From contig NZ_NFUR01000003.1 of the NCBI RefSeq assembly GCF_002127225.1, forward strand, positions 248,001 to 312,000: a stretch of DNA of 64,000 bases, in the 5' to 3' direction. This document shows positions 27,261 through 36,792 of the stretch, in pieces. The position numbers were made by a program, and so were the translations under genes. The DNA is from Sphingomonas sp. IBVSS2. Lineage in GTDB: Bacteria; Pseudomonadota; Alphaproteobacteria; Sphingomonadales; Sphingomonadaceae. Each line of letters opens with the position of its first letter. Position 1 is the stretch's first letter. A model generated the notes under the pieces. It searched no databases, was not told the origin of the DNA, and saw only the letters and a program-made list of their open reading frames with translations.

Positions 27261-27562
27261 TCACCCTTACGCACTATCTCGTCGTCAGCGCGATCCTGTT
27301 CACGCTGGGCGTGCTCGGCATCTTCATGAACCGCAAGAACCTCATCGTCATCCTGATGGCGATCGAGCTGATCCTGCTGTCCGTGAACCTGAACCTCGTG
27401 GCGTTCTCGAATGCGCTCGGCGACCTGGTCGGCCAGGTCTTCGCGATGTTCGTGCTCACCGTCGCTGCCGGCGAGGCCGCGATCGGCCTCGCCATTCTCG
27501 TTATCTACTTCCGCGGCCGCGGCACGATCTCGGTCGAAGACGTCAATCGGATGAAGGGCTGA
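27257..27562 (+). CDS. nuoK: NADH-quinone oxidoreductase subunit K
   Basis: This 101-residue membrane subunit (ND4L homologue) has three helices. The two buried glutamates of the proton path are visible in [15 protein letters not shown] and [11 protein letters not shown]. The GTG start overlaps the nuoJ stop and the stop overlaps nuoL by one base. Length and sequence are typical for the family. Confidence 0.97.
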   Translation: MITLTHYLVVSAILFTLGVLGIFMNRKNLIVILMAIELILLSVNLNLVAFSNALGDLVGQVFAMFVLTVAAGEAAIGLAILVIYFRGRGTISVEDVNRMKG

Positions 27563-29646
27563 TGTCGGCGATCCATTTCATCGTATTCCTGCCGCTGCTC
27601 GCGGCAGCCGTGGCCGGGCTTTCCAACAAGTCCTTCGGCAGCACGTTCCCCAAGGTGATCACCACGGGTTCGCTCTTCGTGGCGTGCGCCCTGTCGTGGC
27701 CGATCTTCCTCCAGTATCTCGGCGGCAATGCCGAGCCGACGATTTCGCCGGTGTTCACCTGGATGCTGAGCGGCTCGATGCAGGTCGACTGGGCGCTGCG
27801 CGTCGACAGCCTGACGGCGGTGATGCTCGTGGTGGTGACCAGCGTCTCGGCGCTCGTCCACCTCTATAGCTGGGGCTATATGAGCGAGGAGCCGGACCAG
27901 CCGCGCTTCTTCGCCTATCTCTCGCTCTTCACCTTCGCGATGCTGATGCTCGTGACGGCCAACAACCTGGTCCAGATGTTCTTCGGCTGGGAAGGCGTGG
28001 GCCTCGCGTCCTACCTGCTGATCGGCTTCTGGTTCCGCAAGCCGTCGGCCAACGCCGCCGCGATCAAGGCCTTTGTGGTCAACCGCGTGGGCGACCTGGG
28101 CTTCATGCTCGGCATCTTCGGCACCTTCCTGGTGTTCGGCACGATCGACATCCCGACGATCCTCGCCGCCGCGCCGAACATGCACGGCTCGACCATCGGC
28201 TTCCTCGGTCACCGCTTCGACACGATGACGGTGCTCTGCCTGCTGCTGTTCGTCGGCGCGATGGGCAAGTCGGCGCAGCTCGGCCTGCACACCTGGCTTC
28301 CGGACGCGATGGAAGGCCCGACCCCGGTGTCGGCGCTGATCCACGCCGCGACCATGGTGACCGCCGGCGTGTTCATGGTGTGCCGCATGTCGCCGATGTT
28401 CGAGCAGAGCGCCGTCGCGCTCGGCGTGGTGACCTTCGTCGGCGCCGCGACCTGCTTCTTCGCCGCCACCGTCGGCACGACGCAGACCGACATCAAGCGC
28501 GTCATCGCCTATTCGACCTGCTCGCAGCTCGGCTACATGTTCTTCGCCGCCGGCGTCGGCGCCTATGGCGCGGCGATGTTCCACCTGTTCACGCACGCCT
28601 TCTTCAAGGCGCTGCTGTTCCTGGGTGCCGGCTCGGTGATCCATGCGATGCACCATGAGCAGGACATGCGCTTCTATGGCGGCCTCAGGAAGCACATCCC
28701 GGTCACCTTCTGGACGATGCTGTTCGGCACGCTGGCGATCACCGGCGTGGGCATCCCGGCGCTGTTCGGCAATCCGGTCGCCTTCGGCTTCGCCGGCTTC
28801 CATTCGAAGGATGCGATCATCGAGGCGAGCTATGCCGCCGGGCAGACCAGCGCCTTCTGGGTCGGCGTGCTCGTGGCACTGCTCACCAGCTTCTACAGCT
28901 GGCGCCTGGTGTTCCTGACCTTCTACGGCAAGCCGCGCTGGGCAGGCTCGGAGCATATCCAGCATGCCGTCCATGACCATCACGGCCATGGCCATGATGA
29001 TCATCACGACAGCGAGGCGGAGATCAGCGATCACGCGCCGAGCGCGGACGAGATCCTGCACGGCCATCATGCCGAGGGCACGGCGGGCTATCACCCGCAC
29101 GAGAGCCCGATCGTGATGCTGATCCCGCTGGTGCTGCTCACGCTGGGTGCGATCTTCGCCGGCTTCGTCTTCCACGGCGCGTTCATCGAGCCGAGCGCGG
29201 GCGAGAGCTATTGGCGCGGCGCCATCGCCTTCAACGAGCATCTGATGCACGCGATGCACGAGGTGCCGGTGTGGGTGAAGCTCAGCGCGACGATCGCGAT
29301 GCTGAGCGGCCTGGCCATCGCCTATGGCGCGTATATCGTGTCGCCGGGCTTCCCCGCGAAGTTCGCCGAGGCGTTCCGCCCGCTATACCTCTTCTCGCTC
29401 AACAAATGGTATTTCGACGAGCTCTACAACTTCCTGTTCGTGCGCCCCGCCTTCGCGATCGGCCGCCTGTTCTGGAAGAAGGGTGACGAAGCCACGATCG
29501 ACCGGTTCGGCCCCAACGGTGCCGCCAGGGTCGTCCAGCTCGGCAGCTTCGGCGCTGCCCGGCTGCAATCCGGATATGTCTACGCCTATGCCTTCATCAT
29601 GCTGATCGGCCTCACTGCCGCGCTGACCTGGGTGATCGCGCGATGA
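27562..29646 (+). CDS. nuoL: NADH-quinone oxidoreductase subunit L
   Basis: This 694-residue antiporter-like proton-pumping subunit (ND5 homologue) at the far end of the membrane arm has about 16 helices. Key parts are the glutamate in [18 protein letters not shown], the lysine region [36 protein letters not shown] and the long lateral helix near the C-terminus. A His/Asp-rich loop between about residues 468 and 515 ([17 protein letters not shown]) faces one side of the membrane. The start overlaps nuoK and the stop overlaps nuoM. Confidence 0.97.
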   Translation: MSAIHFIVFLPLLAAAVAGLSNKSFGSTFPKVITTGSLFVACALSWPIFLQYLGGNAEPTISPVFTWMLSGSMQVDWALRVDSLTAVMLVVVTSVSALVHLYSWGYMSEEPDQPRFFAYLSLFTFAMLMLVTANNLVQMFFGWEGVGLASYLLIGFWFRKPSANAAAIKAFVVNRVGDLGFMLGIFGTFLVFGTIDIPTILAAAPNMHGSTIGFLGHRFDTMTVLCLLLFVGAMGKSAQLGLHTWLPDAMEGPTPVSALIHAATMVTAGVFMVCRMSPMFEQSAVALGVVTFVGAATCFFAATVGTTQTDIKRVIAYSTCSQLGYMFFAAGVGAYGAAMFHLFTHAFFKALLFLGAGSVIHAMHHEQDMRFYGGLRKHIPVTFWTMLFGTLAITGVGIPALFGNPVAFGFAGFHSKDAIIEASYAAGQTSAFWVGVLVALLTSFYSWRLVFLTFYGKPRWAGSEHIQHAVHDHHGHGHDDHHDSEAEISDHAPSADEILHGHHAEGTAGYHPHESPIVMLIPLVLLTLGAIFAGFVFHGAFIEPSAGESYWRGAIAFNEHLMHAMHEVPVWVKLSATIAMLSGLAIAYGAYIVSPGFPAKFAEAFRPLYLFSLNKWYFDELYNFLFVRPAFAIGRLFWKKGDEATIDRFGPNGAARVVQLGSFGAARLQSGYVYAYAFIMLIGLTAALTWVIAR

Positions 29647-31256
29647 GCGGCTTCCCGATCCTCACCGTCATGCTGGCGGTGCCCGCGTTCGCCGCAGTCG
29701 CCTGCCTGTTCCTCAACGCGCAATCGGCCCGCTGGCTGGCGCTTGCCGCCACCTTTGTCGACCTGGCTCTCGGCATCCTGCTCTGGTCCGGGTTCCAGAC
29801 CGGCGACGGTGCTGCCCAATGGCAGTTCGTCGAGCATGTCCGCCTGTTCGGCATCGGCGGTGCCGAGTTCGCCTGGGCGCTGGGCATCGACGGCTTCGCG
29901 TTGCTGCTGATCGTGCTGTCGGTCTTCCTGATGCCGATCTGCATCGGGGCGAGCTGGCTCTCGATCGAGAAGCGCGTGCCCGAATATATGGCGGCCTTCC
30001 TCGCCACCGAAGTGCTGATGATCGGCACCTTTGCGGCGCAGGACCTGATGCTGTTCTACGTCTTCTTCGAAGGCGGCCTGATCCCGATGTTCCTGATCAT
30101 CGGCATCTGGGGCGGCGCCAACCGCATCTACGCGTCGTACAAGTTCTTCCTGTACACGCTGCTCGGCTCGCTGCTGATGCTGATCGCGATCCTCTACATG
30201 ATCCTGACCACCGGCACGACTTCGATCCCGGCGCTGATGGCGCATGATTTCCCGCCGCATGTGCAGACATGGCTATGGCTGGCCTTCTTCGCCTCGTTCG
30301 CGGTGAAGATGCCGATGTGGCCGGTGCACACCTGGCTTCCCGACGCGCACGTGCAGGCGCCGACCGCCGGTTCGGTGATCCTGGCGGGCGTGCTGCTGAA
30401 GCTCGGCGGATACGGCTTCCTGCGCTTCTCGCTGCCGATGTTCCCCGAGGCTTCGGCCCAGTTCATCTGGCTGGTCTTCGCCCTGTCGGCCGTCGCCGTG
30501 ATCTACACCTCGCTCGTCGCCCTGGTGCAGAGCGACATGAAGAAGCTCATCGCCTATTCGTCGGTCGCGCACATGGCGATCGTCACCTTCGGCTTGTTCG
30601 CGTTCAATGCGCAGGGCATCGAGGGCGCGATGATGGTGATGCTCGGCCACGGCGTGGTCTCGGGCGCGCTCTTCCTCTGCGTCGGCGTGATCTATGACCG
30701 GCTGCATACCCGCGAGATCGATCGCTATGGCGGCCTCGCGATCAACATGCCGCGCTACGCCGTGCTGTTCCTGCTGTTCACCATGGCCTCGGTCGGCCTG
30801 CCGGGCACCAGCAACTTCATCGGCGAGTTCCTGAGCCTTGCCGGCCTGTACCAGGTCTCGACGCTCTATGCGCTGCTCGGCACCACCGGCATCATCCTGG
30901 GCGCGGCCTATATGCTGTACCTCTATCGCCGCGTGGCGTTCGGCGACCTGACCAAGGACGATGTGAAGGCGATGCCGGACCTCGACCTGCGCGAGTTCGC
31001 GATGCTCGGCGCGCTGGCGGCGGTGACGCTCTGGATGGGCGTCTATCCGGAGAGCTTCATGAAGCCGATGCGCGGCGACGTGCAGAAGCTGGTCGCCCGT
31101 CTCGAGCGCGCCGCGCCCGCCGGTGACTCGGCTCCGACCGTCGGCAGGCCTGCGCCCGCCGCTGCTGAACATGGCGGATCCCACGCCGCTGCCCCTGCCG
31201 CGCACGCGCCCGAAGGCGCTCCGGCAGAAGCCTCCGCGCACAAGGGGGCGCACTAA
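29643..31256 (+). CDS. nuoM: NADH-quinone oxidoreductase subunit M
   Basis: This 537-residue antiporter-like subunit (ND4 homologue) has 14 helices. The pump glutamate lies in [22 protein letters not shown], and the lysine and histidine path in [39 protein letters not shown]. After the last helix, about 45 residues rich in Ala, Pro and His ([21 protein letters not shown]) form an unstructured tail not needed in E. coli. It overlaps nuoN by one base (TAATG). Confidence 0.97.
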   Translation: MSGFPILTVMLAVPAFAAVACLFLNAQSARWLALAATFVDLALGILLWSGFQTGDGAAQWQFVEHVRLFGIGGAEFAWALGIDGFALLLIVLSVFLMPICIGASWLSIEKRVPEYMAAFLATEVLMIGTFAAQDLMLFYVFFEGGLIPMFLIIGIWGGANRIYASYKFFLYTLLGSLLMLIAILYMILTTGTTSIPALMAHDFPPHVQTWLWLAFFASFAVKMPMWPVHTWLPDAHVQAPTAGSVILAGVLLKLGGYGFLRFSLPMFPEASAQFIWLVFALSAVAVIYTSLVALVQSDMKKLIAYSSVAHMAIVTFGLFAFNAQGIEGAMMVMLGHGVVSGALFLCVGVIYDRLHTREIDRYGGLAINMPRYAVLFLLFTMASVGLPGTSNFIGEFLSLAGLYQVSTLYALLGTTGIILGAAYMLYLYRRVAFGDLTKDDVKAMPDLDLREFAMLGALAAVTLWMGVYPESFMKPMRGDVQKLVARLERAAPAGDSAPTVGRPAPAAAEHGGSHAAAPAAHAPEGAPAEASAHKGAH

Positions 31257-32704
31257 TGAACTATTCGCTGCAACTGATGATGGCGCTGCCCGAGCTGGTG
31301 CTCGCCTTGGGCGCCATCCTCCTCCTGCTCGTTGCCGCATGGGGCGGTGCCCAGTCGACCAGGCTGGTCAGCTGGACCGCGATCACGGTGCTGGCCGGCG
31401 CGGGCATCGCGCTGGCAGGCCCGGCTTCGGCGGGCGGAGAGGCCTTTGGCGGGCTTTACCGTCCGGACATGTTCGCCGCCTTCGCCAAGGCGCTGATCTT
31501 CCTGGCCGCCGGCGTCTCGATCCTGATCGCGCCGCGCTTCTTCCAGCAGACCTCGGGTGACGATCTGCGCCCGGAATATCCGGTGCTGATCCTGCTCGCG
31601 GTGACGGGCATGGGCATGATGGTCTCGGCGGGCGACCTGATGAGCCTCTATGTCGGCCTCGAGCTGCAGAGCCTCTCGGCCTATATCCTCGCCAGCTTCA
31701 TGCGCCGCGACACGCGTTCGGCGGAAGCGGGGCTGAAATATTTCGTCCTCGGCGCGCTGGCCTCGGGCATCCTGCTCTACGGCATCTCGCTGGTCTATGG
31801 CTTCTCGGGCACGACGCTCTTCTCGGGCATCGCCGACGCCTATGCCTCGGGCGACCAGAAGATCGGGTTGCTGTTCGGCCTGGTGTTCGTCTTCTCCGGT
31901 CTCGCCTTCAAGATGTCGGCCGTGCCGTTCCACATGTGGACGCCCGACGTCTATGAAGGCGCGCCCACGCCGGTGACTGCCTTCTTCGCCTCGGCGCCGA
32001 AGGTCGCCGCGATCGCGCTTGCCGTGCGCGTGGCGATCGATGCGATGGGCCCGGCGATCGCCGACTGGCGCCAGATCGTGATCTTCGCGTCGCTGGCCTC
32101 CATCATCTTCGGTTCGGTCGCGGCGATCCGCCAGGAGAACATCAAGCGGCTGCTCGCCTATTCGTCGATCGCCAATGTCGGCTTCGCGCTGGTCGGCCTT
32201 GCCGCCGGCGGCGAGGCGGGCGTGTCGAGCGTGCTCTACTACGTCGCGATCTATGTGGTGATGACGCTGGGCAGCTTCCTGGTGGTGCTGCAGATGCGCG
32301 ATCACGAGGGCCGCCCGGTGGAAACGATCTCGAGCCTGGCGGGCATGTCGCGCACGCGGCCCGGCCTCGCCGTGGCGCTGGCGATCTTCATGTTCAGCCT
32401 GGCCGGTATCCCGCCGCTGCTCGGCTTCTTCTCGAAGCTGCAGGTGTTCCTGGCGGCAGTACATGCGGGCCTGTACGTCTTCGCTGCGGTGGCCGCGGCA
32501 GCCTCGACGATCGGTGCCTATTATTATCTGCGCATCGTCAAGGTGATGTATTTCGACGAGCCGGCGCCGGCCTTTGGCGGCCGCACCGACCCGGTCGAGG
32601 GCGCGTTGCTGGCGCTTGCCGCCGTGGTGATCTCGCCGCTGGGCTGGCCGCTGCTCGGCTATCTCGAGATCTGGACCGGCGCCGCCGCGAAGGCGCTGTT
32701 CTGA
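31256..32704 (+). CDS. nuoN: NADH-quinone oxidoreductase subunit N
   Basis: This 482-residue antiporter-like subunit (ND2 homologue) is the last core nuo gene. Motifs are SLYVGLELQSLSAYILASF with the pump glutamate, AFKMSAVPFHMWTPDVYEGAPTPVTAFFASAPKVAA and IKRLLAYSSIANVGFALVG. Length is usual. Its TGA (32702-32704) overlaps the CTG that most likely starts birA, so the biotin ligase belongs to the same transcription unit. Confidence 0.97.
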   Translation: MNYSLQLMMALPELVLALGAILLLLVAAWGGAQSTRLVSWTAITVLAGAGIALAGPASAGGEAFGGLYRPDMFAAFAKALIFLAAGVSILIAPRFFQQTSGDDLRPEYPVLILLAVTGMGMMVSAGDLMSLYVGLELQSLSAYILASFMRRDTRSAEAGLKYFVLGALASGILLYGISLVYGFSGTTLFSGIADAYASGDQKIGLLFGLVFVFSGLAFKMSAVPFHMWTPDVYEGAPTPVTAFFASAPKVAAIALAVRVAIDAMGPAIADWRQIVIFASLASIIFGSVAAIRQENIKRLLAYSSIANVGFALVGLAAGGEAGVSSVLYYVAIYVVMTLGSFLVVLQMRDHEGRPVETISSLAGMSRTRPGLAVALAIFMFSLAGIPPLLGFFSKLQVFLAAVHAGLYVFAAVAAAASTIGAYYYLRIVKVMYFDEPAPAFGGRTDPVEGALLALAAVVISPLGWPLLGYLEIWTGAAAKALF

Positions 32705-33402
32705 CCGCGACCGTTCGGACCGTCGCCGAGACGGGGTCGACCAATGCGGACATGGCCGAGCTCGCCCGGAACGGGGCGAGCGAGGGCCTGTGGCTGCGGG
32801 CCGAGCGGCAGAGCGCGGGCAAGGGCCGCCAGGGCCGTGCCTGGCAGTCGCCGCCCGGCAACCTCTATGTGTCCACGCTGGTGCGCACGCGGGCGGGCGA
32901 GCCTTCGCCCGCCACGCTGGCGCTGGTCGCGGCCGTTGCCCTGGACGAGACGGCACGGGTATTCGGGCTCGCGCCGATGCTCAAATGGCCCAACGACCTG
33001 CTGGTCGACGGCGCGAAGCTCTCCGGCATCCTGCTCGAGCGGGTGGGGGACGCCGTGATCCTCGGCTTCGGGGTGAACCTGGCGCATCATCCGGGGGATC
33101 TCGACCGCGCGACCACCAGTTTCGCCGCGCACGGCCCGGCGCCCGATCCGCAACTCTTTGCGGAGACGCTGGCGGAGAGCTTCGCCCGCTGGGTGTCGCG
33201 CTGGCGGGAGGGGATCGCGCCGGTGCGTGAGCGCTGGCTCGCCCGCGCCCATCCGCCCGGCACCGCGCTGACCGCCCGCCTTGCCGACGGCACCAGCCTT
33301 GACGGGCTGTTCGGCGGGCTCGACGGCGAGGGCGCGCTCATCCTGCGCTTGGCCGACGGGACCAGCCATGTCATTCACGCCGCAGACGTGTTCCTGCTCT
33401 GA
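32701..33402 (+). CDS. birA: Biotin--[acetyl-CoA-carboxylase] ligase, without DNA-binding domain
   Basis: This ligase attaches biotin to the biotin carboxyl carrier protein. The first ATG in frame (32752) would cut off the conserved opening [15 protein letters not shown], which shapes the active site. No ATG, GTG or TTG precedes it nearby in frame, so I place the start at CTG 32701, which overlaps the nuoN stop as CTGA. That gives 233 residues. Other marks are the biotin/AMP loop [18 protein letters not shown] and [18 protein letters not shown], then an SH3-like C-terminal domain. No helix-turn-helix, so no repressor role. Confidence 0.88.
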   Translation: MTATVRTVAETGSTNADMAELARNGASEGLWLRAERQSAGKGRQGRAWQSPPGNLYVSTLVRTRAGEPSPATLALVAAVALDETARVFGLAPMLKWPNDLLVDGAKLSGILLERVGDAVILGFGVNLAHHPGDLDRATTSFAAHGPAPDPQLFAETLAESFARWVSRWREGIAPVRERWLARAHPPGTALTARLADGTSLDGLFGGLDGEGALILRLADGTSHVIHAADVFLL

Positions 33403-33413
33403 GAGGCCCCGCC

Positions 33414-34190
33414 ATGCTGCTCGCGATCGATGCCGGCAACACCAATGTCGTCTTCGCCCTGCTCGAAGGCGGCGAGGTCCGCGCCCGCTGGCGGATCGCC
33501 ACCGATCCGCGGCGCACGGCGGACGAATATGCGGTGTGGCTCAGCCAGCTGCTCAGCCTCGAAGGCTATGACCGCGCGGACGTCACCGGCGTGATCATCG
33601 GCACGGTGGTGCCCCGCGCGCTGCACAATCTGCAGGTGCTCAGCAGCAAATATTTCAAGACCGAGGCGGTGATCGCCGGGCAGGGCAAGGCCGAATGGGG
33701 CTTCCCGCTCGACGTGGAGGAGCCGCAGGGCCTGGGCGCGGACCGCGCGCTGAACATGATCGCTGGCCATGCCCGCCATCCCGGCGACCTGATCATCATC
33801 GATTTCGGCACCGCGACCACGTTCGAGCTGGTCGATTATCGCGGGGCCTATAAGGGCGGGATCATCGCGCCGGGCATCAACCTGTCGCTGGATGCGCTGG
33901 TCACCGCCGCGGCCAAGCTGCCGCGCATCGCGATCACCGCGCCGCAGAGCGCCAGCGTGATCGGCCGCAACACGGTGGACCAGATGCATATCGGCATCTA
34001 TTGGGGCTATGTCGCGATGATCGAAGGGCTGGTCGCGCGGATGAAGGCCGAGATCGGCCGTCCCGTGAAGGTGATCGCCACCGGCGGCCTCGCGGTGCTG
34101 TTCGAGAAGCATACGGATGTATTCGATGCGCTCGAGGCGGATCTCACCATCCAGGGGCTGGCGATGCTGTGGGAACGCGCCAGCAAGTAG
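33414..34190 (+). CDS. coaX: Type III pantothenate kinase
   Basis: This 258-residue enzyme makes phosphopantothenate, the first step to coenzyme A. The ASKHA-fold ATP site opens with [13 protein letters not shown] (residues 5-17). The substrate/dimer segment [16 protein letters not shown] and the catalytic [14 protein letters not shown] follow, with [16 protein letters not shown] near residue 150. It lies 11 bases after birA. Pairing of birA with coaX is common in bacteria. A palindromic repeat separates it from RNase J. Confidence 0.95.
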   Translation: MLLAIDAGNTNVVFALLEGGEVRARWRIATDPRRTADEYAVWLSQLLSLEGYDRADVTGVIIGTVVPRALHNLQVLSSKYFKTEAVIAGQGKAEWGFPLDVEEPQGLGADRALNMIAGHARHPGDLIIIDFGTATTFELVDYRGAYKGGIIAPGINLSLDALVTAAAKLPRIAITAPQSASVIGRNTVDQMHIGIYWGYVAMIEGLVARMKAEIGRPVKVIATGGLAVLFEKHTDVFDALEADLTIQGLAMLWERASK

Positions 34191-34273
34191 CCGTCGCTCC
34201 GGCACGGGCCCGGAGTATCGCACCGTCGGCAGCGCCTGCGCCGCCCGAGATACCGGCTTCCGCCGGGGCGACG
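34191..34273. repeat. Palindromic intergenic repeat between coaX and RNase J gene
   Basis: The outer arms CGTCGCTCCGG (34192-34202) and CCGGGGCGACG (about 34263-34273) are inverted copies, with inner matches GGAGTATCG and CGAGATACC. The inner part GGCTTCCGCCGG resembles the arms at 12979-13041. It begins one base after the coaX stop and ends 19 bases before the RNase J start, so it is transcribed within the operon or separates two units. Confidence 0.6.
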
Positions 34274-34292
34274 AACAGAGCATAGGACTAGC

Positions 34293-35930
34293 GTGACTCC
34301 AGAAAACGAACTCCTCTTCCTCGCGCTGGGCGGTTCCGGCGAGATCGGCATGAACGTCAATCTCTATGGTTGCCAGGGCAAATGGCTGATGGTCGATTGC
34401 GGCATCACCTTCGGCAGCCCCGATTATCCGGGCATCGACGTGATCCTGCCGGACCTGCAGTTCATCGAGGAGCGGATAGACGATCTGCTCGGCATCGTCC
34501 TCACCCATGGGCATGAAGATCATATCGGCGCGCTGCCGTATCTCGCAGCCGATCTGGGCGTGCCGCTCTATGCCACGCCGTTCACTGCCGGCCTGATCCG
34601 CGGCAAGCTCGAGGAAGAGGGCATCGAGGAGAAGGTCGAGCTCAACGTCGTCGACGAGGAGGGGCCGTTCAACCTCGGGCCGTTCCGCATCACCTACACG
34701 CCGCTCGCCCATTCGATCCCCGAGGGCAATGCCGTCCTCATCGAGACGCCGCATGGCCGCGTCTTCCATACCGGCGACTGGAAGCTGGACGAGGCCCCTG
34801 CGCTGGGCGGCGCCTCGACCGCGGCGGAGCTGACCGCGATCGGCGACAAGGGCGTGCTCGCGCTGGTCTGCGACAGCACCAACGTGTTCAATCCCGAGGC
34901 CTCGGGTTCGGAAGCGGACGTCCGCACCGGGCTGGACGAAGTGATCGGCGCCGCGAAGGGCCGCGTGCTGGTCACCACCTTCGCCTCCAACGCCGCACGC
35001 CTGCAGACGCTGGGCGAAGTGGCGCAGGACACCGGCCGCGCGCTCTGCGTCGCCGGGCGGTCGCTCGATCGCATCCTGCGCGTCGCCAGGCAGACCGGTT
35101 ACCTGCGGGATTTCCCCGAAACCGTCGATTTCGACACGGCGATGACGATGCCGCGCGACAAGGTGCTGATCGTCGCCACGGGCGGGCAGGGCGAGCCGCG
35201 CGCCGCGCTCAACCGCATCGCCGAGGGCACGCATCCGCTCAAGCTCACCGAGGGCGACCTGGTCGTCTTCTCCTCGCGCCAGATTCCCGGCAACGAGATC
35301 GCGATCGGCCGCATCATGAACACGCTGGCCGCTGCCGGCGTCGACATCATCACCGATCGCCAGGCGTTCATCCACGTCTCCGGCCATCCCGGGCGCCCCG
35401 AACTGGCCGAGATGTACAAGTGGATCCGCCCCGAGATCATCCTGCCCGTGCATGGCGAGGTGCGTCACATGCACGAGCAGTCGCGCTTCGCGCTGTCGCT
35501 CGGTGTGCCCAGGGCGATCAACCAGGTGAACGGCGAGATCTGGCGCCTCGCCCCGGACGGCCCCGAGCGGGTCGGCCAGGCGCCCGCGGGCCGGCTCGTG
35601 CTCGACGGCGACATCATCCTGCCGGCGGACGGCACCACGATCAACGAGCGCCGCCGCATTTCCTTCCACGGCCAGATCAGCGCCGCGGTGGCGATCCGCC
35701 AGGGCCGGCTGCTCGGCGAACCCCAGATCCGCCTCCAGGGCGTGCCGGTGGAGGAAGACCGCGAGGACTTCATCGCGGAAGCTTGCGAGGCCGCCGCGGA
35801 AGCGGTGAAGAAGGACGGGCGGGGCGACATCGAGAAGCTGCGCGAGGCAGTGCGCCTTGCCGTGCGCCGCGCTGCCTTCCGCTACACGGGCAAGAAGCCG
35901 ATCGTGGACGTGCTGATCGTCGAGGCGTGA
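34293..35930 (+). CDS. rnj: Ribonuclease J
   Basis: This 545-residue zinc-dependent RNase has 5'-to-3' exo- and endonuclease activity in RNA decay. The metallo-beta-lactamase motif THGHEDHIG (residues 71-79; ligands His72, His74, Asp76, His77) is complete. Further marks are HTGDWKLDE, CDSTNVFNPEASGSE and the beta-CASP motifs with VTTFASNAARLQT, SSRQIPGNE and HVSGHPGRPEL followed by PVHGEVRHM. GTG 34293 is the only start placing the family N-terminus (NELLFLALGGSGEIGMN) correctly. Confidence 0.95.
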   Translation: MTPENELLFLALGGSGEIGMNVNLYGCQGKWLMVDCGITFGSPDYPGIDVILPDLQFIEERIDDLLGIVLTHGHEDHIGALPYLAADLGVPLYATPFTAGLIRGKLEEEGIEEKVELNVVDEEGPFNLGPFRITYTPLAHSIPEGNAVLIETPHGRVFHTGDWKLDEAPALGGASTAAELTAIGDKGVLALVCDSTNVFNPEASGSEADVRTGLDEVIGAAKGRVLVTTFASNAARLQTLGEVAQDTGRALCVAGRSLDRILRVARQTGYLRDFPETVDFDTAMTMPRDKVLIVATGGQGEPRAALNRIAEGTHPLKLTEGDLVVFSSRQIPGNEIAIGRIMNTLAAAGVDIITDRQAFIHVSGHPGRPELAEMYKWIRPEIILPVHGEVRHMHEQSRFALSLGVPRAINQVNGEIWRLAPDGPERVGQAPAGRLVLDGDIILPADGTTINERRRISFHGQISAAVAIRQGRLLGEPQIRLQGVPVEEDREDFIAEACEAAAEAVKKDGRGDIEKLREAVRLAVRRAAFRYTGKKPIVDVLIVEA

Positions 35931-35931
35931 T

Positions 35932-35960
35932 CGTCGCCCGGCAAAGGCCGGGCTGACGAT
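35932..35960. terminator. Hairpin after RNase J, repeat-like terminator
   Basis: CGTCGCCCGGC (from 35932) pairs with GCCGGGCTGACG (ending about 35958) across a three-base loop, directly after the RNase J stop. There is no U-tract. The arm is similar to the outer arm of the 34191 element. It may mark the end of the long nuo-to-RNase J unit or may simply be another dispersed repeat. Confidence 0.5.
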
Positions 35961-36001
35961 GATGGCTTTCGTTTGCCCCCGTGGAGCCCTATTACCGCCC
36001 T

Positions 36002-36286
36002 ATGCCCTGGAAATCCGCGCTCGCCATCTATTTCCTGTTCTGGGCCTTCTCGGTGTTCCTCGTCCTGCCGTTCGGCGTGAAGACGAGCGAGGAGGCGGGC
36101 GTGGCCCTGGTCCCCGGCCAGGCGCCGAGCGCGCCGCATGAGTTCAACGCCAGGCGGATCGCGCTTCGCACGACGATCGTGGCGACGATCCTCTTCGCGA
36201 TCTTCTACCTCAACTACATCAATGGCTGGGTCACCACCGACATGCTCGACTGGTGGGCGCATATGCAGCCGGGGAATGCGGGCTGA
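36002..36286 (+). CDS. DUF1467 family membrane protein
   Basis: This 94-residue inner-membrane protein has two helices (about residues 5-24 and 57-78). The opening MPWKSALAIYFLFWAFSVFLVLPFGVKTSEE matches the alphaproteobacterial DUF1467 family. I use the ATG at 36002, where that pattern begins; a GTG at 35981 would add seven residues. It often sits after the RNase J gene in sphingomonads as far as I recall, but its function is unknown. The next gene overlaps its 3' end. Confidence 0.85.
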   Translation: MPWKSALAIYFLFWAFSVFLVLPFGVKTSEEAGVALVPGQAPSAPHEFNARRIALRTTIVATILFAIFYLNYINGWVTTDMLDWWAHMQPGNAG

Positions 36287-36708
36287 ACCGGCTGGCCGCC
36301 TTCGGCTTGGCGCTGGCGACCCTCGGGCTGGCAATGCCCTGCAGTGCGTCCGCCGGCCCGCAGCGCCGGCTGCCGCCGGGCGCAAAATGGGGGCGATGCC
36401 TGCTGGTGGTGGACGGCCAGACCCGCATCTCGGGAAAATGCAGCTATACCATCTACAAGAGCGGCGAATTTCACATTGATGGCCCGCGCCAGGTGTTCGA
36501 CGGGATCGACTATCCCAAGGCAGGCAACATGGCCGCGATGATTTCCAAGGACTATTGGGCCGATGTCTTCCTCGAGGACGGCCATTGGGCGGGTTATGGC
36601 AACGACCTTGTCGCCAGCGTCCATGGCGAAGGCGATTGGGGCGTGCTGCAGCGCAAGGGCGCATGCTTCGTCGGAAGGAGCGTCCGCATCTGCCTGTGGC
36701 GCGCATAG
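36253..36708 (+). CDS. Secreted protein, unrecognised family
   Basis: This protein of about 151 residues has an N-terminal signal (LNRLAAFGLALATLGLAMPCSASA). The start is uncertain: GTG 36253 lies within the DUF1467 gene, while CTG 36283 would overlap its stop as CTGA and give a standard signal peptide. The mature part has four cysteines in a balanced pattern (GRCLLVV, GKCSYTIYKSG, GACFVG, RICLWRA), which suggests two disulfides, and aromatic segments DYWADVFLEDGHWAGYG. Size and pattern recall small periplasmic inhibitors or adhesins, but I cannot assign a family. Confidence 0.6.
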   Translation: MGAYAAGECGLNRLAAFGLALATLGLAMPCSASAGPQRRLPPGAKWGRCLLVVDGQTRISGKCSYTIYKSGEFHIDGPRQVFDGIDYPKAGNMAAMISKDYWADVFLEDGHWAGYGNDLVASVHGEGDWGVLQRKGACFVGRSVRICLWRA

Positions 36709-36792
36709 CGCCGATCGGGATCTGACCGCGGCTCGCTCGCTGCGCCGCCTCCTGGCCAGCCAGTCACCACGCCGCCGGTGTCGTCCCGCGAA

